Shown here one piece after another: positions 33,816-45,580 of a DNA stretch of 60,000 nt (positions within the stretch are counted from its first letter, which is position 1; every line of letters starts with the position of its first letter). This DNA comes from Chrysomallon squamiferum (Eukaryota > Mollusca > Gastropoda > Neomphalida > Peltospiridae), in contig CM022679.1 in assembly GCA_012295275.1 (NCBI GenBank), positions 2,460,116 through 2,520,115 on the forward strand. Direction: 5' to 3'. Below the pieces are notes generated by a model, which saw nothing but the letters and a program-made list of their open reading frames with translations, made no database searches and was not told the origin of the DNA. Made by a program: the position numbers and the translations under genes.

Positions 33816-34303
33816 GACACAGCTAAATGTTTAATTCATGTCAAATGATTTTTATTCTTAAAATTAAAAATAATTTATCTCTCGTATTCTGGGAATCGTG
33901 GATGTGTGGTGTTGCTATTCTTTCCCTCGATCCGTACGTGAAAGTTTTAGACGTGTTTTCTTCACTGGAATATTTGTATTTTGTGTATATCATAACTTGA
34001 ACATACCACAGATAGTGTACGTTTGATTATGCTTTCATTTTGTGATGTGCTGAAATGTGTTGACACCTTAGCACATTTATATTTTACAGCCATTTTCCTG
34101 CATGCATGCGTCTTCATACACCTATTTCTTTTATTTTTCATTTTTATTCATTTTCATTTATTTATTTATCTATTATTGTTGTTGTTGTAATTAATTTGTC
34201 ACCATTATATTTTAATAATAATTTAAAGAAGTAGATGAATTAATAATTTAATTGATTTACATAAAATAAATAAATAAATAAATAAATAAATAAATCTTTT
34301 AAT
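33561..34303. other. Upstream flank of EF-hand gene copy 2
   Basis: Contains (ATT)n at 33764-33811, the diverged duplicate block 33890-34100, T/ATTT-rich sequence, and (AAAT)n 34265-34296 abutting the second 124-nt element. No gene seen. Confidence 0.5.
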
Positions 34304-34427
34304 CTGTACCTTGAATGCAGCAACAGTGAGTCACCTGGTGAGTGATGATACCCCCACCTCAGAGTGGCTAATACAGGAACTCATACTTGAAAATGTGTTT
34401 CTGGGGGACTGTTCACCCAAGGTACAG
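34304..34427 (+). ncRNA. 124-nt foldable element, copy 2
   Basis: Same length as copy 1 with five transitions (element positions 1, 10, 46, 72, 115). The terminal stem is CTGTACCTTG/CAAGGTACAG, ten perfect pairs. Positions 10 and 115 changed together from A-T to G-C, and position 1 changed from T to C opposite an unchanged G. The other two changes fall in a junction and a loop. The flanks also match briefly (TTTTAAT on the left, AACAT on the right). Identity unknown. Confidence 0.45.
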
Positions 34428-34547
34428 AACATAAAACATAAATAAACAAAATAGAACAAACAAAAGAACGATTTTTGAGGAATAACTACAATAAGCGTGT
34501 GTGTGTATGTGTACATGTGAGAGAGAGGTTGGCCTATATTTTACATA

Positions 34548-34586
<39 letters not shown>

Positions 34587-34631
34587 ATGATATAAAAGAT
34601 TATTATATACAACTTAGAACTTAATGATAAT
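34428..34631. repeat. (AAAT)n-containing spacer
   Basis: Includes (AAAT)n at about 34546-34588. No gene seen. Confidence 0.6.
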
Positions 34632-34732
34632 TTATACTCTGATAATGGATAATTCGTGAAGGTCACGGAGGACATCAAAGTTAAAATCAACATTGATCAT
34701 TACTTCTGCCGAGCGATCCAAGCCAAGGCGAC
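34632..34732 (-). CDS. Possible last coding exon of an unidentified minus-strand gene
   Basis: On the minus strand an acceptor (TTTTCGTTTCAG) precedes 101 bases. The only long open frame, completing a codon with GT, reads RLGLDRSAEVMINVDFNFDV, then LRDLHELSIIRV and a TAA. The composition is protein-like and unlike the surrounding A-rich DNA. No upstream exon with a matching phase was found in 34.8-37.6 kb, which is mostly repeats, so this stays a weak candidate. Confidence 0.3.
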
Positions 34733-36213
34733 CTGAAACGAAAACAGCCGAATGAAAACTACGAAATAAGACGAAACAAAACAAAAAAAAAATAAAATAA
34801 AATAAAATAAAACGAAATAAGATGAAAAAAAAAAAGTAATAAAAAAAAAAAAAAAAAAAAAATATAAAATAAAATGAAATAATTAATCTTTAAGAAAGAA
34901 ATACGCACGAGACACGAACCCTTTGCCGAGTTTTTAATTTTATACGAAAAATAATGACCAACATTTTATGACTGTTAATGATCAGATAGTAATCTTTTTT
35001 CACTGATTTTTGTTTTTTGTATTATTATCTTCTTTAATTTTTATTTTTCTACACATTTTTTTTTTCAAAGTAATTTATAAAAAGAATATAAAAAAAGTCA
35101 GTAATAGAAATATTGCAAAGAGCATTTGATAGGACTTAAAAATTCGTGAAAATATAGATATTAATACCACAGTAACAGAACATATACCAAATAAACTACA
35201 ATAAAAGGAAAGAAAAATAAATAAATAAACAAACAACAACAAAAAATGAATTTCAGTGACAGCGAGAAAATAGAAAAGTAAAAATCAAGAATAAGACAAT
35301 AATAACAAAAATAAAACAAACCTAATGGTTGAATTGAGGGGAAAAAATGGCTTCCTTCATTGTTTATAGTTTCACTACATATTCATTTAATTACATACAA
35401 ACACAGACATAGGTCCATACATACTTACAGATATACATAAAAATATATAGACATACATATATGCATACATAATACAAACGTACATACATGCTCACACACA
35501 TACGTACGTATATAAAAACATATGCACATACATTCAGACGTACATACATACATTTTAGCTTTAGTTTTAGCATTACAGAGATACATTTCTAAATCAGGAA
35601 AATGATATATACCTGCTCCATTGTTATATAAAAAAATAATAATAAATAAATAAAATAAAATAAAATAAAATAAAATAAAATAAAATAAAACAACAACTAC
35701 AGATTACAAATATTGTGGAATTTATTATTATTATTTTTATATTACAAAAATCAGTTGCGGTAAAATATAAAAACCATCACCAGGAATCAAGCGAGATAAC
35801 AAGACAAACATAAGAATGACGCAATAACACGAACTGAATTTTTCCTTATATTACGATTAGTACAGAAAATAAAGACTTTTTCAATGTTTGAGCACGTATT
35901 TTCAATACTACAACTACTGCTACTTGCTGCTGCTGTCACTACTAATACCATACTACCACTACTACTGCTACTACCAACAGTGCTATTATTACTACTACTA
36001 CGTATTAATGTCAAAATTAATATTGATAATAATAATGATAGTAGTAGCACGTAACAATAGTAGTAGCTGTAGGAGCAGTAGTAATAGATATAATAGAAGT
36101 AGCAGTAGTAGTAGTAGCAGCAGCAACAATAATAGTTGTAGTAGTAGTAGTAGTAATAGTAGTAACAATAATAATAGTTGTAGTAGTAGTAGTAACACTA
36201 ATAATATAATACC

Positions 36214-36253
<40 letters not shown>

Positions 36254-36543
36254 GTAATAGTAGTAGTAGTAATAATATTAGTGATCTCTTCACCATAATA
36301 TAAGCGGGGGAGTTGTGGGTAAGGGAGGCGACTCTTCTGGTATCCCAGATCTTAAAGTCAGCGAGGGAAAAGTGGGCTTGTTCACTCAGTTTTTAAATCT
36401 CGTCTCTTTGCACGGTCCAAGTGAGAACTCACGTGTAAAACTGTGAGCTGTGATAACTGCAAAAACACGTTGTACATTTTCTTTGGTAACATTTCAAACG
36501 TTGCTACGGAGGTTCGGACGTTTTCGTTCAGGCAAGAAATAAC

Positions 36544-36586
<43 letters not shown>

Positions 36587-37626
36587 AAATAAAATACAAA
36601 ATGATGATGACGATGATAACGATAATGATAATAATAATGCAAAAATAAAATATATTTGAAATATACATATATATAAAAAAATAACGCTATAATTGGAACC
36701 CTTACGCCTATGTTTTCCAGTCTAGTAAAAAATATTGATCACAGATGATTTTTCCCGAGGCAAATTGTTTTGACTAGGATTCTGAACTATCACTGATCAA
36801 GCCGGTGAAACAACGAAAACGGCAGTAACAAATTACTCATAAAAGAGCAATTTTCGACCACTGACTTTGAAATAATTAGCTTATGAGGGGGCTGGGGGTG
36901 AAGGGCAAACTGTAACTAATAACAAACAGACACACCTTTATGGAGCATTGGCCCTGCCAAAAATAGCTAATTATAATTAGCATGTCACATTCGGTATTAT
37001 ATGGGTAATAATGCCTTAATAAGATAATTAAAAAAATAATTAAAAAAATAATGCCGTGGTTCTCGCGATAAACGTGAAACTTCGAGACTATAATTCACAT
37101 TTGTTGTTGTTTTAGTGTTCATTTTGTGTAATTTGAACCAGTTCAATAATTTTAAAGCTGTCGTTTTGCAATTATTTGATTATTTGTATTTTTAAAAAAG
37201 GAATATATCAGTATCAGATTTTTGGGGCTTAAAAAATAAGTGTATCCTTCGTATTTATATTTTAAAAAATAAACTTTTTTTTTTTCTTCTTGTAAACAGA
37301 ATGCAGACATTTGTCTTTGCAGATTAGCAGACGTCTACGACTAAATTCGCCAACTTCCGTCACTTGCCGTTCATTGATATCTATCTACAGATTAAGGTTA
37401 CAAACACACAATGCATATATATTTTCTTGCGTATTAGGATATAGATGTATAAGGCCAGATTTGTACACAAACTAAAAACGATTACTGATTAGAATCAATC
37501 TGAGAGGATTAAATATATGTCTATATATCTTTAAACAGTTTCACGACTGCACATGCGCAACGGGCTGTGTAGCAGCAAAATAGCTATTGCTTATGTGATT
37601 AGAATATTTGAGAGCAGTTAACTTTT
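34733..37626. other. Repeat-rich spacer downstream of IPMK copy A
   Basis: Homopolymers and AAAAT repeats (34786-34862, 35638-35690), ATAC repeats (35390-35550), TAG/AAT triplets (36040-36275) and (TA)n at 36543-36582. The segment 36300-36540 is more complex and is open on the minus strand, without splice or start support. 36880-37600 may hold the 3' untranslated region of IPMK copy A. No gene is assigned. Confidence 0.5.
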
Positions 37627-38030
37627 TCACATTTCTAAAAGTTTCTCTAAGGATTTCAGCAAATGCTGTATTCCAAACAAAACGTTAGAGTCGGTTTCCG
37701 AAGCCGGGAACACGCGACCGAAGTCAATGAGTCGCAGTTCTACTGGAATCGGGTCGCTCACGTTTTCTTCTCGCTCTTCATGCTCGCTGCAGTGGTTGTT
37801 CACGTTTACGATTTTGTCGTCTGCTTTTCTTGGCGTGTCGTATATGAGCAAGAGTGAACTGGAATAAAAGGCAAATGATTTCTGAGCTAGGAACCACGTC
37901 TCTATATCTTTCAGTTTTGGAATTAAGGCGCGGATGGCATCTTTTCTAAGACGTTGGTCTAATCCGAAGAACTTTCCTAAACCTGAAAATAAATAAATAA
38001 AAATAAATTAATTAAATAAATAAATAAATA

Positions 38031-38066
<36 letters not shown>

Positions 38067-39415
38067 AAAGAAAAGAAAAATTAGAAAAAACACAGGAAGA
38101 AAAAACACAATCGTCAACTACATTATTAATGTGCATCAATTTGATTATATCGCTTATCGAGTGACACTATGGAAATGCTGTAATATTCTACAAAAATTGG
38201 AATTACAACCCGTTACATTCATTGCTCTTGGACAGACGTATCGAATATGGAATTATTATTAATTTATTTTATTTTATTTTTTTTTAACAGTGAGAAGTAA
38301 ATGTAAAATAAATCTTGATAATCCAAAATATAACTGGCAGTTGGTTTTCATTTTCAGACTTTACTGTTATAAATATATATAATTTCAAATTTAATGGCGA
38401 CTGTTTGACTTACCATCAGCTAGGACTGCTTCTTCAGAAATAGCCAGACATATTTCTTTTTCAACACGTTCGAAACTACCAGAATTCTGATTGTACACCT
38501 AGAAAAAATATAAATCAAACAACCATCGCTCGCATCAGAGAACATTTACATGCACGCTTCTCTCCATATATTACTCTGTCTCTCCACGTTTAAACAAAGA
38601 CAATTCTCAATGAAAAAGAACTGGACTACTCTTCTTCAGACATTTACTTTATGATCACTTAGGTTCTCAAGTCTGTTAAAATAGTACTACTGCTACTATT
38701 ACTACTACTATTATAATTGCTACTACTACTACTACTACTTCACAGTTCATGCTACCATTAACACAATTACTACAACTTCTACAGCTTCTATTAGTACTAC
38801 TAGAACATTACTATTAGTTCTACTACCACTATCACTACTATTATTATGTCCAAATCAGTTAGCATATATATATATATATATATTTTTTTTTTTTAACTTT
38901 TCTTTCCGTTTGTACTCCATATGGTATTCAACGAATTCTATTAACTTTGGACTGCGTAGAATGATCTGTTTAATTTAAATGTCTGATAACATTATTTTAA
39001 AAACAGTACTGTCACATGACATGAGCAAGGTCGCGTGAGTCACGCCAAAAAACGGCAGCTAGCGTGCGTATTATTAATCATGTTCGATTTAGGAAGGAAA
39101 AATCTTTTCACGAATCACAGATTTACCATCATTCGTGACAAGACGAAACTGTTTCAAACTTACCATCATTCCTGACAAAACAAAGCCAAGATGTTCCGCA
39201 CATCTGAATTTTGGCCTTTTTTCCAGCACATGGGTTTCATTCGATTGGGGTTCCGACGTAACACGACCCATCTTGATGTCCACCACGGATGGATTCTCAA
39301 AGTTCGAGCACACGTTTTCCATGACCAAAAACGTAACTGTAATAATAATAACAGTAATAATACTGCTGCTACCACTATACTATAAACACTACTACTACGA
39401 CCATCACCACAGCCA

Positions 39416-39446
<31 letters not shown>

Positions 39447-39468
39447 AACTAATAACTATAATGATAGC

Positions 39469-39544
<76 letters not shown>

Positions 39545-40050
39545 CTACTACTACTATTAACACTACTGCTACTATCACCACCACCACTACTACTACTTGA
39601 ACTACTACAACTATTACTACTACAAACAACAACAACAACAACAACAACAATAATAATAATAATAATAACAACAGCAACAACAATAACACGAACAATAACA
39701 ATAATAATAAATGATAAGCCATTATGATTCAAGTCAATAAATGGTACGTTTATATAATAAAACTGTGTAGAATTAATAAGGGAAATAAAATATAAATACC
39801 TCCATCTTTTACAACGGTTCCGTTAAAAGCTGGAATAAATCTTCTCAGACTGAGTGAAATTTCGTCCCGGCAGTTGACGTCAAATATTGACTTGTAAAAT
39901 TCAAGTTCACGCTTTCCACGTGCCGAATTTTGAACTGCTTTTAATATCAGTCCTTTGCCAATGTCAAATATTCCTTGAAAATAAAAATAGAAATAAAAAA
40001 ATAAAATAAAAAATAAATAAATAAATAAAATAAAATAATAACAGAAAACA

Positions 40051-40088
<38 letters not shown>

Positions 40089-40203
40089 CATACATAATCA
40101 ACATACAAATAATTGTTTGAATATACAGACATATTCAAACTTTTATTAAAAGTATGGTAATTAAATGATCAAGATTAATTAGTGCCAAAAATCCTGTACA
40201 TTA

Positions 40204-40264
<61 letters not shown>

Positions 40265-40597
40265 TACAACAATAATAATATTAATACAAATAAATAAAAA
40301 TAAATAAATAAATGCTTCTAATATATCAGTGAGTGATAACTGTCTTATTGAAGCAGTGTTAAAACAGTCCTCAACAACATAAACCACAGACAATATCAAA
40401 TAAAAATAATAAAACTAAATTAAATAAATGTATATGTTACCTTCACTTAAAACTTTTAAAGATAATTTTACGATGCAAAACAAACCATTATGATGACCAG
40501 CCACTTGAGTCAGTAAGGGTTTCATCATTTCAATATGGATCTTTCCTTCCGTTGTTTCAACAGCACCTTCATTGCAATGTCGCTCAGTAAAATTCAT
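37627..40597 (-). CDS. IPMK: Inositol polyphosphate multikinase paralogue A
   Basis: Five coding exons on the minus strand: 40597-40486, 39973-39800, 39336-39164, 38498-38414, 37982-37627; 299 residues, all junctions in phase. IPK-family enzymes phosphorylate inositol phosphates (IPMK: InsP3 to InsP5, and PIP2) in nucleus and cytoplasm. Family marks: 'LLTQVAGHH' (residues 29-36), ATP-site 'LILKAV' with Lys49, catalytic PSVVDIKMG (111-119, PxxxDxKxG), 'FAFYSSSLLLIYD' (218-230) and 'LRLIDFGRVFP' (264-274). Differences from copy B: the PPRG segment reads NSARG, and IDFAHVF reads IDFGRVF. The ATG at 40597 gives a plausible N-terminus; an acceptor-like sequence just upstream suggests a preceding noncoding exon. 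It is intact, so not an obvious pseudogene, but substrate range may differ. Confidence 0.93.
38000..38082. repeat. (AAAT)n/(AAGA)n tract in IPMK-A intron 4
   Basis: AAAT repeats pass into about eleven AAGA units near the polypyrimidine side of the exon at 37982 (minus strand). Confidence 0.85.
38690..38850. repeat. CTA-type triplets in IPMK-A intron 3
   Basis: Imperfect CTA/ACT repeats, followed by a TA run at about 38864-38883. Confidence 0.7.
39345..39710. repeat. Mixed ACT/ACA/AAT triplet block in IPMK-A intron 2
   Basis: Successive (CTA)n, (ACA)n, (AAT)n, (CTA)n, (ACA)n and (AAT)n tracts fill most of the intron next to the exon with the catalytic motif. Long open frames here on both strands are artefacts. 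Confidence 0.9.
40050..40300. repeat. Poly-T and (AAT)n in IPMK-A intron 1
   Basis: A T run of about 33 bases (40051-40083) and AAT repeats at about 40204-40285. Confidence 0.85.
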
Positions 40598-42311
40598 TCT
40601 TTAAACTATATCTGTAACTTCCACTTCTCTAGTCCCCGTCTGCACTGGAGTAAAGTATTCTCTCGTAATATGACATAATAACAATTTTAATATAATTAAG
40701 TTACGCTGTTTTCTTTGCAGGAATGTAAGTTTAATGCAAAAATGTTATTTCGTCATTTATGTGGAATACAAATGATATATCACAGAGCTAAAGGCAGTAT
40801 CTATAAGACAGATATGTATATTATAGCAATTTGTGAGTTAAAATATTATTAATTGAAATAAAATTTAAATGTAAAAGCAGGGTAAGAAATACATGGAGTA
40901 CTGTAAAGCAAGTAATTTTCGGCTATTGAATGGTTTTCAATGGTTGCTAAGAACCGTTGCTACGACCGGTCATAAAAAGTAAAACCAGGAAGTACACATC
41001 ATGCGCGACACGTTTCTTGCTAAAAAATATAAACCGTACTCACGTGTAATAATTTCACATCGGGTGCGTTGTATCGATTTATTAGTGTCTTTTGTAAATC
41101 GTGTATCATTCAACAATAACAGATTTTATTTCGGCTTATTTTCTTCATCTATTTTCTATTCCGAATCGAATCGTTTATATTTTCTACTCCATACTGCGAG
41201 CGGTCTCTCGAAATACCGATGATATCCGAAAGCAAACATAATTACGCATAGGCCGTGTCTTAACCGTCTGCGAGTTACGGTAATTAAAAAGAGTTCAGTT
41301 AAAACCGCTAATACAGAGCTAAATTGATAATATCATTATATATTTAATAAACAGAAAATATTATTTACATTTAACTTAGTTTGTTTCATCCGATTAGAAG
41401 AAGATAAACGCCTCAAACCGGAAACGTCTACAGTTATTATCGTTTCAGAGCAATCGACATTAAAGTTGCTTAGCGCACGTTCAACTGAGTCGTTACAACT
41501 ATCTTCAGAAGTAGGTGTGTTTGATAACATGGCGTATGAAAATAAATGTTATCACTGACTAAATATAATGTTTCTGTTAATATCATCATAATCGAAATCA
41601 TCATTATCATCATCAGAACTAAATGGAGTTATTGTTGTACACTGGTGTTGATATCCGAGTTCAATCGAGAAGTTCTGGGCTTCCCCAGCTTATGATCGCT
41701 AAAATCGTTTTCAATAAATTTTATTTTTGTTCTTCTTCCGTTGTTCTTATTCAAATACATGCACATGCACGCACGCACGCACACACAGATTTAGTAGCAC
41801 GAACTAATATGATACTGTTGCGTGGAAAACTTACGTCTATCGGAAATGTTAGACTCCACCCGTTGTTTTAACTCACGATATCTCTGGAAAAAAATAAAAA
41901 ATAAAAAAAATAAAAATTATTCCTAGGTTTTAGTTCCTGTTTAAAGGGTTTCATACAATGACACGAACCATATTTCTCGTCATTTATTTTCTGTTAGTAT
42001 AACCATTGTTTCCATTTTCGATTATAATTCAATTTTTGTTGCTTAATGTATTTAGTAATACACGCACGCCCGCACACACACATGTGCTTACACAGAATCA
42101 GTCCTGTTTGTAGTAAATATAAAAATATCGTATTGCACAGCACGTACGTATGCTACATATACACTGTCTACCGGTTTATTGTCGTTATAATTGCAGGGAA
42201 AAAATGTGCTATTTTACAAATACCTTTCAGAATGTCATTTAACTAACAACTGGTTTCAAATAACCTATATACTTTAAACCCATTGTTGTAAGCAATTCTA
42301 TATTAAATATC

Positions 42312-42313
<2 letters not shown>

Positions 42314-42363
<50 letters not shown>
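42314..42363. repeat. (GT)n microsatellite
   Basis: About 25 uninterrupted GT units. Confidence 0.95.
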
Positions 42364-42366
<3 letters not shown>

Positions 42367-42546
42367 CTGAATAAATTGTCATAAATACATTAAGAAATGT
42401 GTCAGTTGATATATAAATATCGCAATTGATGGTTGTAACAGTGTTAGTAGCAGTACCATATTAAATTAACAATAATGTTACAACTTCTGTTGGTACACTG
42501 CTGCTGCTACTATTAGTACACTACTCCTGGCACTATTATTACGACT

Positions 42547-42577
<31 letters not shown>

Positions 42578-43022
42578 TACTACTAGTACTCTACTCCTGG
42601 CACTACTATCAGGACTCTATTTCTACTGCTACTATTATTAGTGCACTACTTTTACTATTACTGTTAATTACCACTACCAATTACAACACAGTTAATTTTT
42701 TTTTTAAATTACTACTGTTATTCTGTTATTACGACTATCACTGCTACAAAAGCACCAACTCTGTTGTTAATATTCAACATTTGTGTATCCGACAGGAATG
42801 TATAAATATACGTAAGCATGCGCTTTTGTGTATGTGTACATGTGTTTGTGTACATATATTTCTGTGTGTTTGCGGTTAGGTATGTGTGCATGTATCTACC
42901 TGCGTGTGCGTGAATGAACAAAGTAAAACCGAGCACTGACCAGGAAACAAAAGTCTGGTAAATGTTGCTCTTAAAATAACAATCTTGCCTGTCGTTCTCG
43001 CTGATGCAATCACAATGAAGGG

Positions 43023-43067
43023 CCGTACCAGCCGTACAAGTTGTACCAATCGTACCAGGCGTAACTA
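43023..43067. repeat. 9-bp tandem repeat, five copies
   Basis: Consecutive nonamers of the CGTACCAGC type (CCGTACCAG, CCGTACAAG, TTGTACCAA, TCGTACCAG, GCGTAACTA). Confidence 0.7.
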
Positions 43068-43299
43068 GAACAACGTTTGCGTACCTGACGACTACACTAG
43101 ATCAGCATCTGGTAAAATACCCACTGTAAAAACTCACTACAGTCTGTATTTAATAAACTGAGTAAAGTGATCAGAAATGAACTGATTTACACAGTCTAGC
43201 TTAATACTGATAATAAATGACCGATATTTCCTATCTGAGGCTTTTTTGTGCGAGTAGGCCGCACTGAGTGGATTGTCTCCTCTTCTCTCTCTCTCTCTA

Positions 43300-43301
<2 letters not shown>

Positions 43302-43348
<47 letters not shown>

Positions 43349-43361
43349 CATACATATATAT

Positions 43362-43399
<38 letters not shown>
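43302..43399. repeat. (CA)n then (TA)n tract
   Basis: A CA run of about 18 units passes into TATATACATA and pure TA units. Confidence 0.9.
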
Positions 43400-43721
43400 G
43401 GTATTTGTATCAGAGTAAAGTTATTTAGTTGGTAATTTTAATCTGAATGCTCAGAGAGAAAGGTGAAAGTACACTGGTATTTAGTCACCGAAATCTACAA
43501 CTTAATCACAGTATGTTATCTCAACGTCCTAAAATCAAAATTTTAAAATTTTAAAACTATATTCAGACGACATTATGTAATAAACCAATCGGTGGATAAT
43601 TTAATTTAGGTAATTTATTACAGACATCTTTAAAAAATCGTAATATAATTAATTAAACTTTCCTTCTTCTAAAACTGTTGAACGTGATGGTGAAAGCGCG
43701 TATATAAACAAATCACAGAAA

Positions 43722-43832
<111 letters not shown>

Positions 43833-43990
43833 GGGTTAGTTACATCCACACTTAGATAGAAAATCATACATATTTAATGCTGCAGTTATGAAGCAATGGC
43901 TGGAACGGGGAGGAAAATAACTGTGCCAACCACAAGATGCACTTTATAAAAAAAAAAAAGGTATTTTTGATACATTTTTATTATACATTT

Positions 43991-44027
<37 letters not shown>

Positions 44028-45339
44028 CTGTTATGTTGATGAAATTAACAAATAACGAAACTTTTATGCTTAATAAGTAATAAAAACAGCTTTAAACTTT
44101 TCACACAAAAACAACAGATTTGCTTTTGTTGTTGGGTTGTTTTACACTAAGTTTATAGGGTGGGGATTTTGTACCGAGTTTATAGGGGTGGGGGAATTTG
44201 CTGACAGAATACATATGTAAAAATACAGCAAGGTTAAGATATACATCGAAATCAGTTAACATTATTATTGTTAGTTGTTTTGTTATTATTTATTTATTAA
44301 TTTATTTAAATATTTTTTATTTTTTTTTTTTTTTTTCACTGAATAAACATCACTTTTGTTATTTTCTGAATATTTCAATTTTTTTTTTAATGAAAAAGAG
44401 CAAAATGTACATGTTTATAATCAGTACATATTTCTGCAATGAAAATAATTGGATGCTTCACATATAGAGAAGGTGTATTAATAATCAGATTTACAAATGA
44501 TGTACTTGAGGAAAGGAGTTAGAAAAATTCCACTTTGTACACAGTGGAATTTTCAACAAGGAAGACTAAACATAGGTTAATGATAGACTGTTTAAAAAGC
44601 AAATACAGCAAAGAAGATTGGAAAATCATTGGGTGTTCACACTTTACAAATATCATTTAAAAACAAAAACAAATTCTGAAAAATGTGTAGAGTAAAATCT
44701 TTTAATTTAATGACAAAAATATTTGGTGTACATTTTTAATTTTTACAGTGTTAATTTATCAGAAAAGCATTTATTGGTGAAAGCATTCTACAAATAAAAA
44801 AATAACATGGTTTAGAAATAAAAATAAATTTGGCACATTAAAACTGAAAAAAGTATTAAAAAGCAGTAAGTCACAATAACAACAACAAAAAAATCACTGA
44901 CAGTTGTGTCCTCTGCTTTGGAAGAATGTTTAATGTACTCACATTATAAAAAAAAGGATGCTTTTTTTTTGGTTTAAAAACTAGCAGCTGTTCTTAGAAT
45001 GTATAAATATATGTAGAATCTATTATGCTAAGAAATTAATACATTCAAATATGTAATTTGGTGTTTGTACTTTATGTCACAGTGAATGGTTACTAACAAA
45101 TAAATAAAACTGATAATGTACAAAATAAACTTTAAAAATAATTAAGATTTAAAATAGAATTTTAAAAATAATAAATTAAAAATAATGTATTCTGATTAAA
45201 GAAGACTTGATAAAGTATCTGTGTACATGTAAGATGTTTTCTCCTGAGTATTTGTTCTTGACTGAAGACTTTGAATTAATCACATATAAAAACTAGGTTC
45301 TATTCAGCAAAGACCAGGCATTAATCTATAAAATGAATA

Positions 45340-45580
45340 CAGCTTGAGAATCCTTTATTTTAAATGTTTGGAAAACAGATGTTTCAGATTTTGGAACATA
45401 AGGAGACAGTCTGATAATAGGATCTAAGTCTAAGTATGAACTCCATTTATATTTCATATACAACTTCCATAAATAGTATGCAGGATTATTTTTATATAAC
45501 ATTCTTAATGTAATGTATAAAATAAAGTTAGTGGAAAACATTTTGGATTTTGGAATTTCTGATAAGGGATCCTCCATCTG
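45340..45580. mobile_element. Tigger/pogo-like MITE (TcMar-Tigger)
   Basis: The left end reads CAGCTTGAGAATCCTTTATT, preceded by TA. The right end, read inward, is CAGATGGAGGATCCCTTATC. Internal phrases (TGTTTCAGATTTTGGAA; TTTCATATACAACTTCCATA; GGATTTTGGAATTTCTGATA) closely resemble, from memory, the CAGTTGAGTATCCCTTATCC family of Tigger-derived MITEs known in vertebrates. It is 241 bases long with no transposase. A minus-strand open frame of 83 codons lies inside the element and is not a gene. Confidence 0.6.

Noticed and set aside
36382-36642. Minus-strand frame ending DRAKRRDLKTE
   Set aside because: No start, and the upstream part is a TA repeat; no splice partner for the exon candidate at 34632.
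39166-39732. 188-codon minus-strand frame
   Set aside because: Mostly triplet repeat plus an out-of-frame reading of the IPMK-A catalytic exon.
37627-40597. IPMK-A as a pseudogene
   Set aside because: All five exons are open, in phase, and retain the catalytic Asp/Lys motif, so it is called as a gene.
40942-40955. X-box-like GGTTGCTAAGAACC upstream of IPMK-A
   Set aside because: Two bases shorter than the consensus; could be chance.
41336-41530. Minus-strand frame starting MLSNTPTSEDSCNDS as the first exon of IPMK-A
   Set aside because: The only nearby donor/acceptor pair places a stop immediately after the junction, so the link is not supported.
45326-45577. 83-codon minus-strand frame starting MEDPLSEIPKSK
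   Set aside because: It coincides with the Tigger-like MITE and includes its inverted end.
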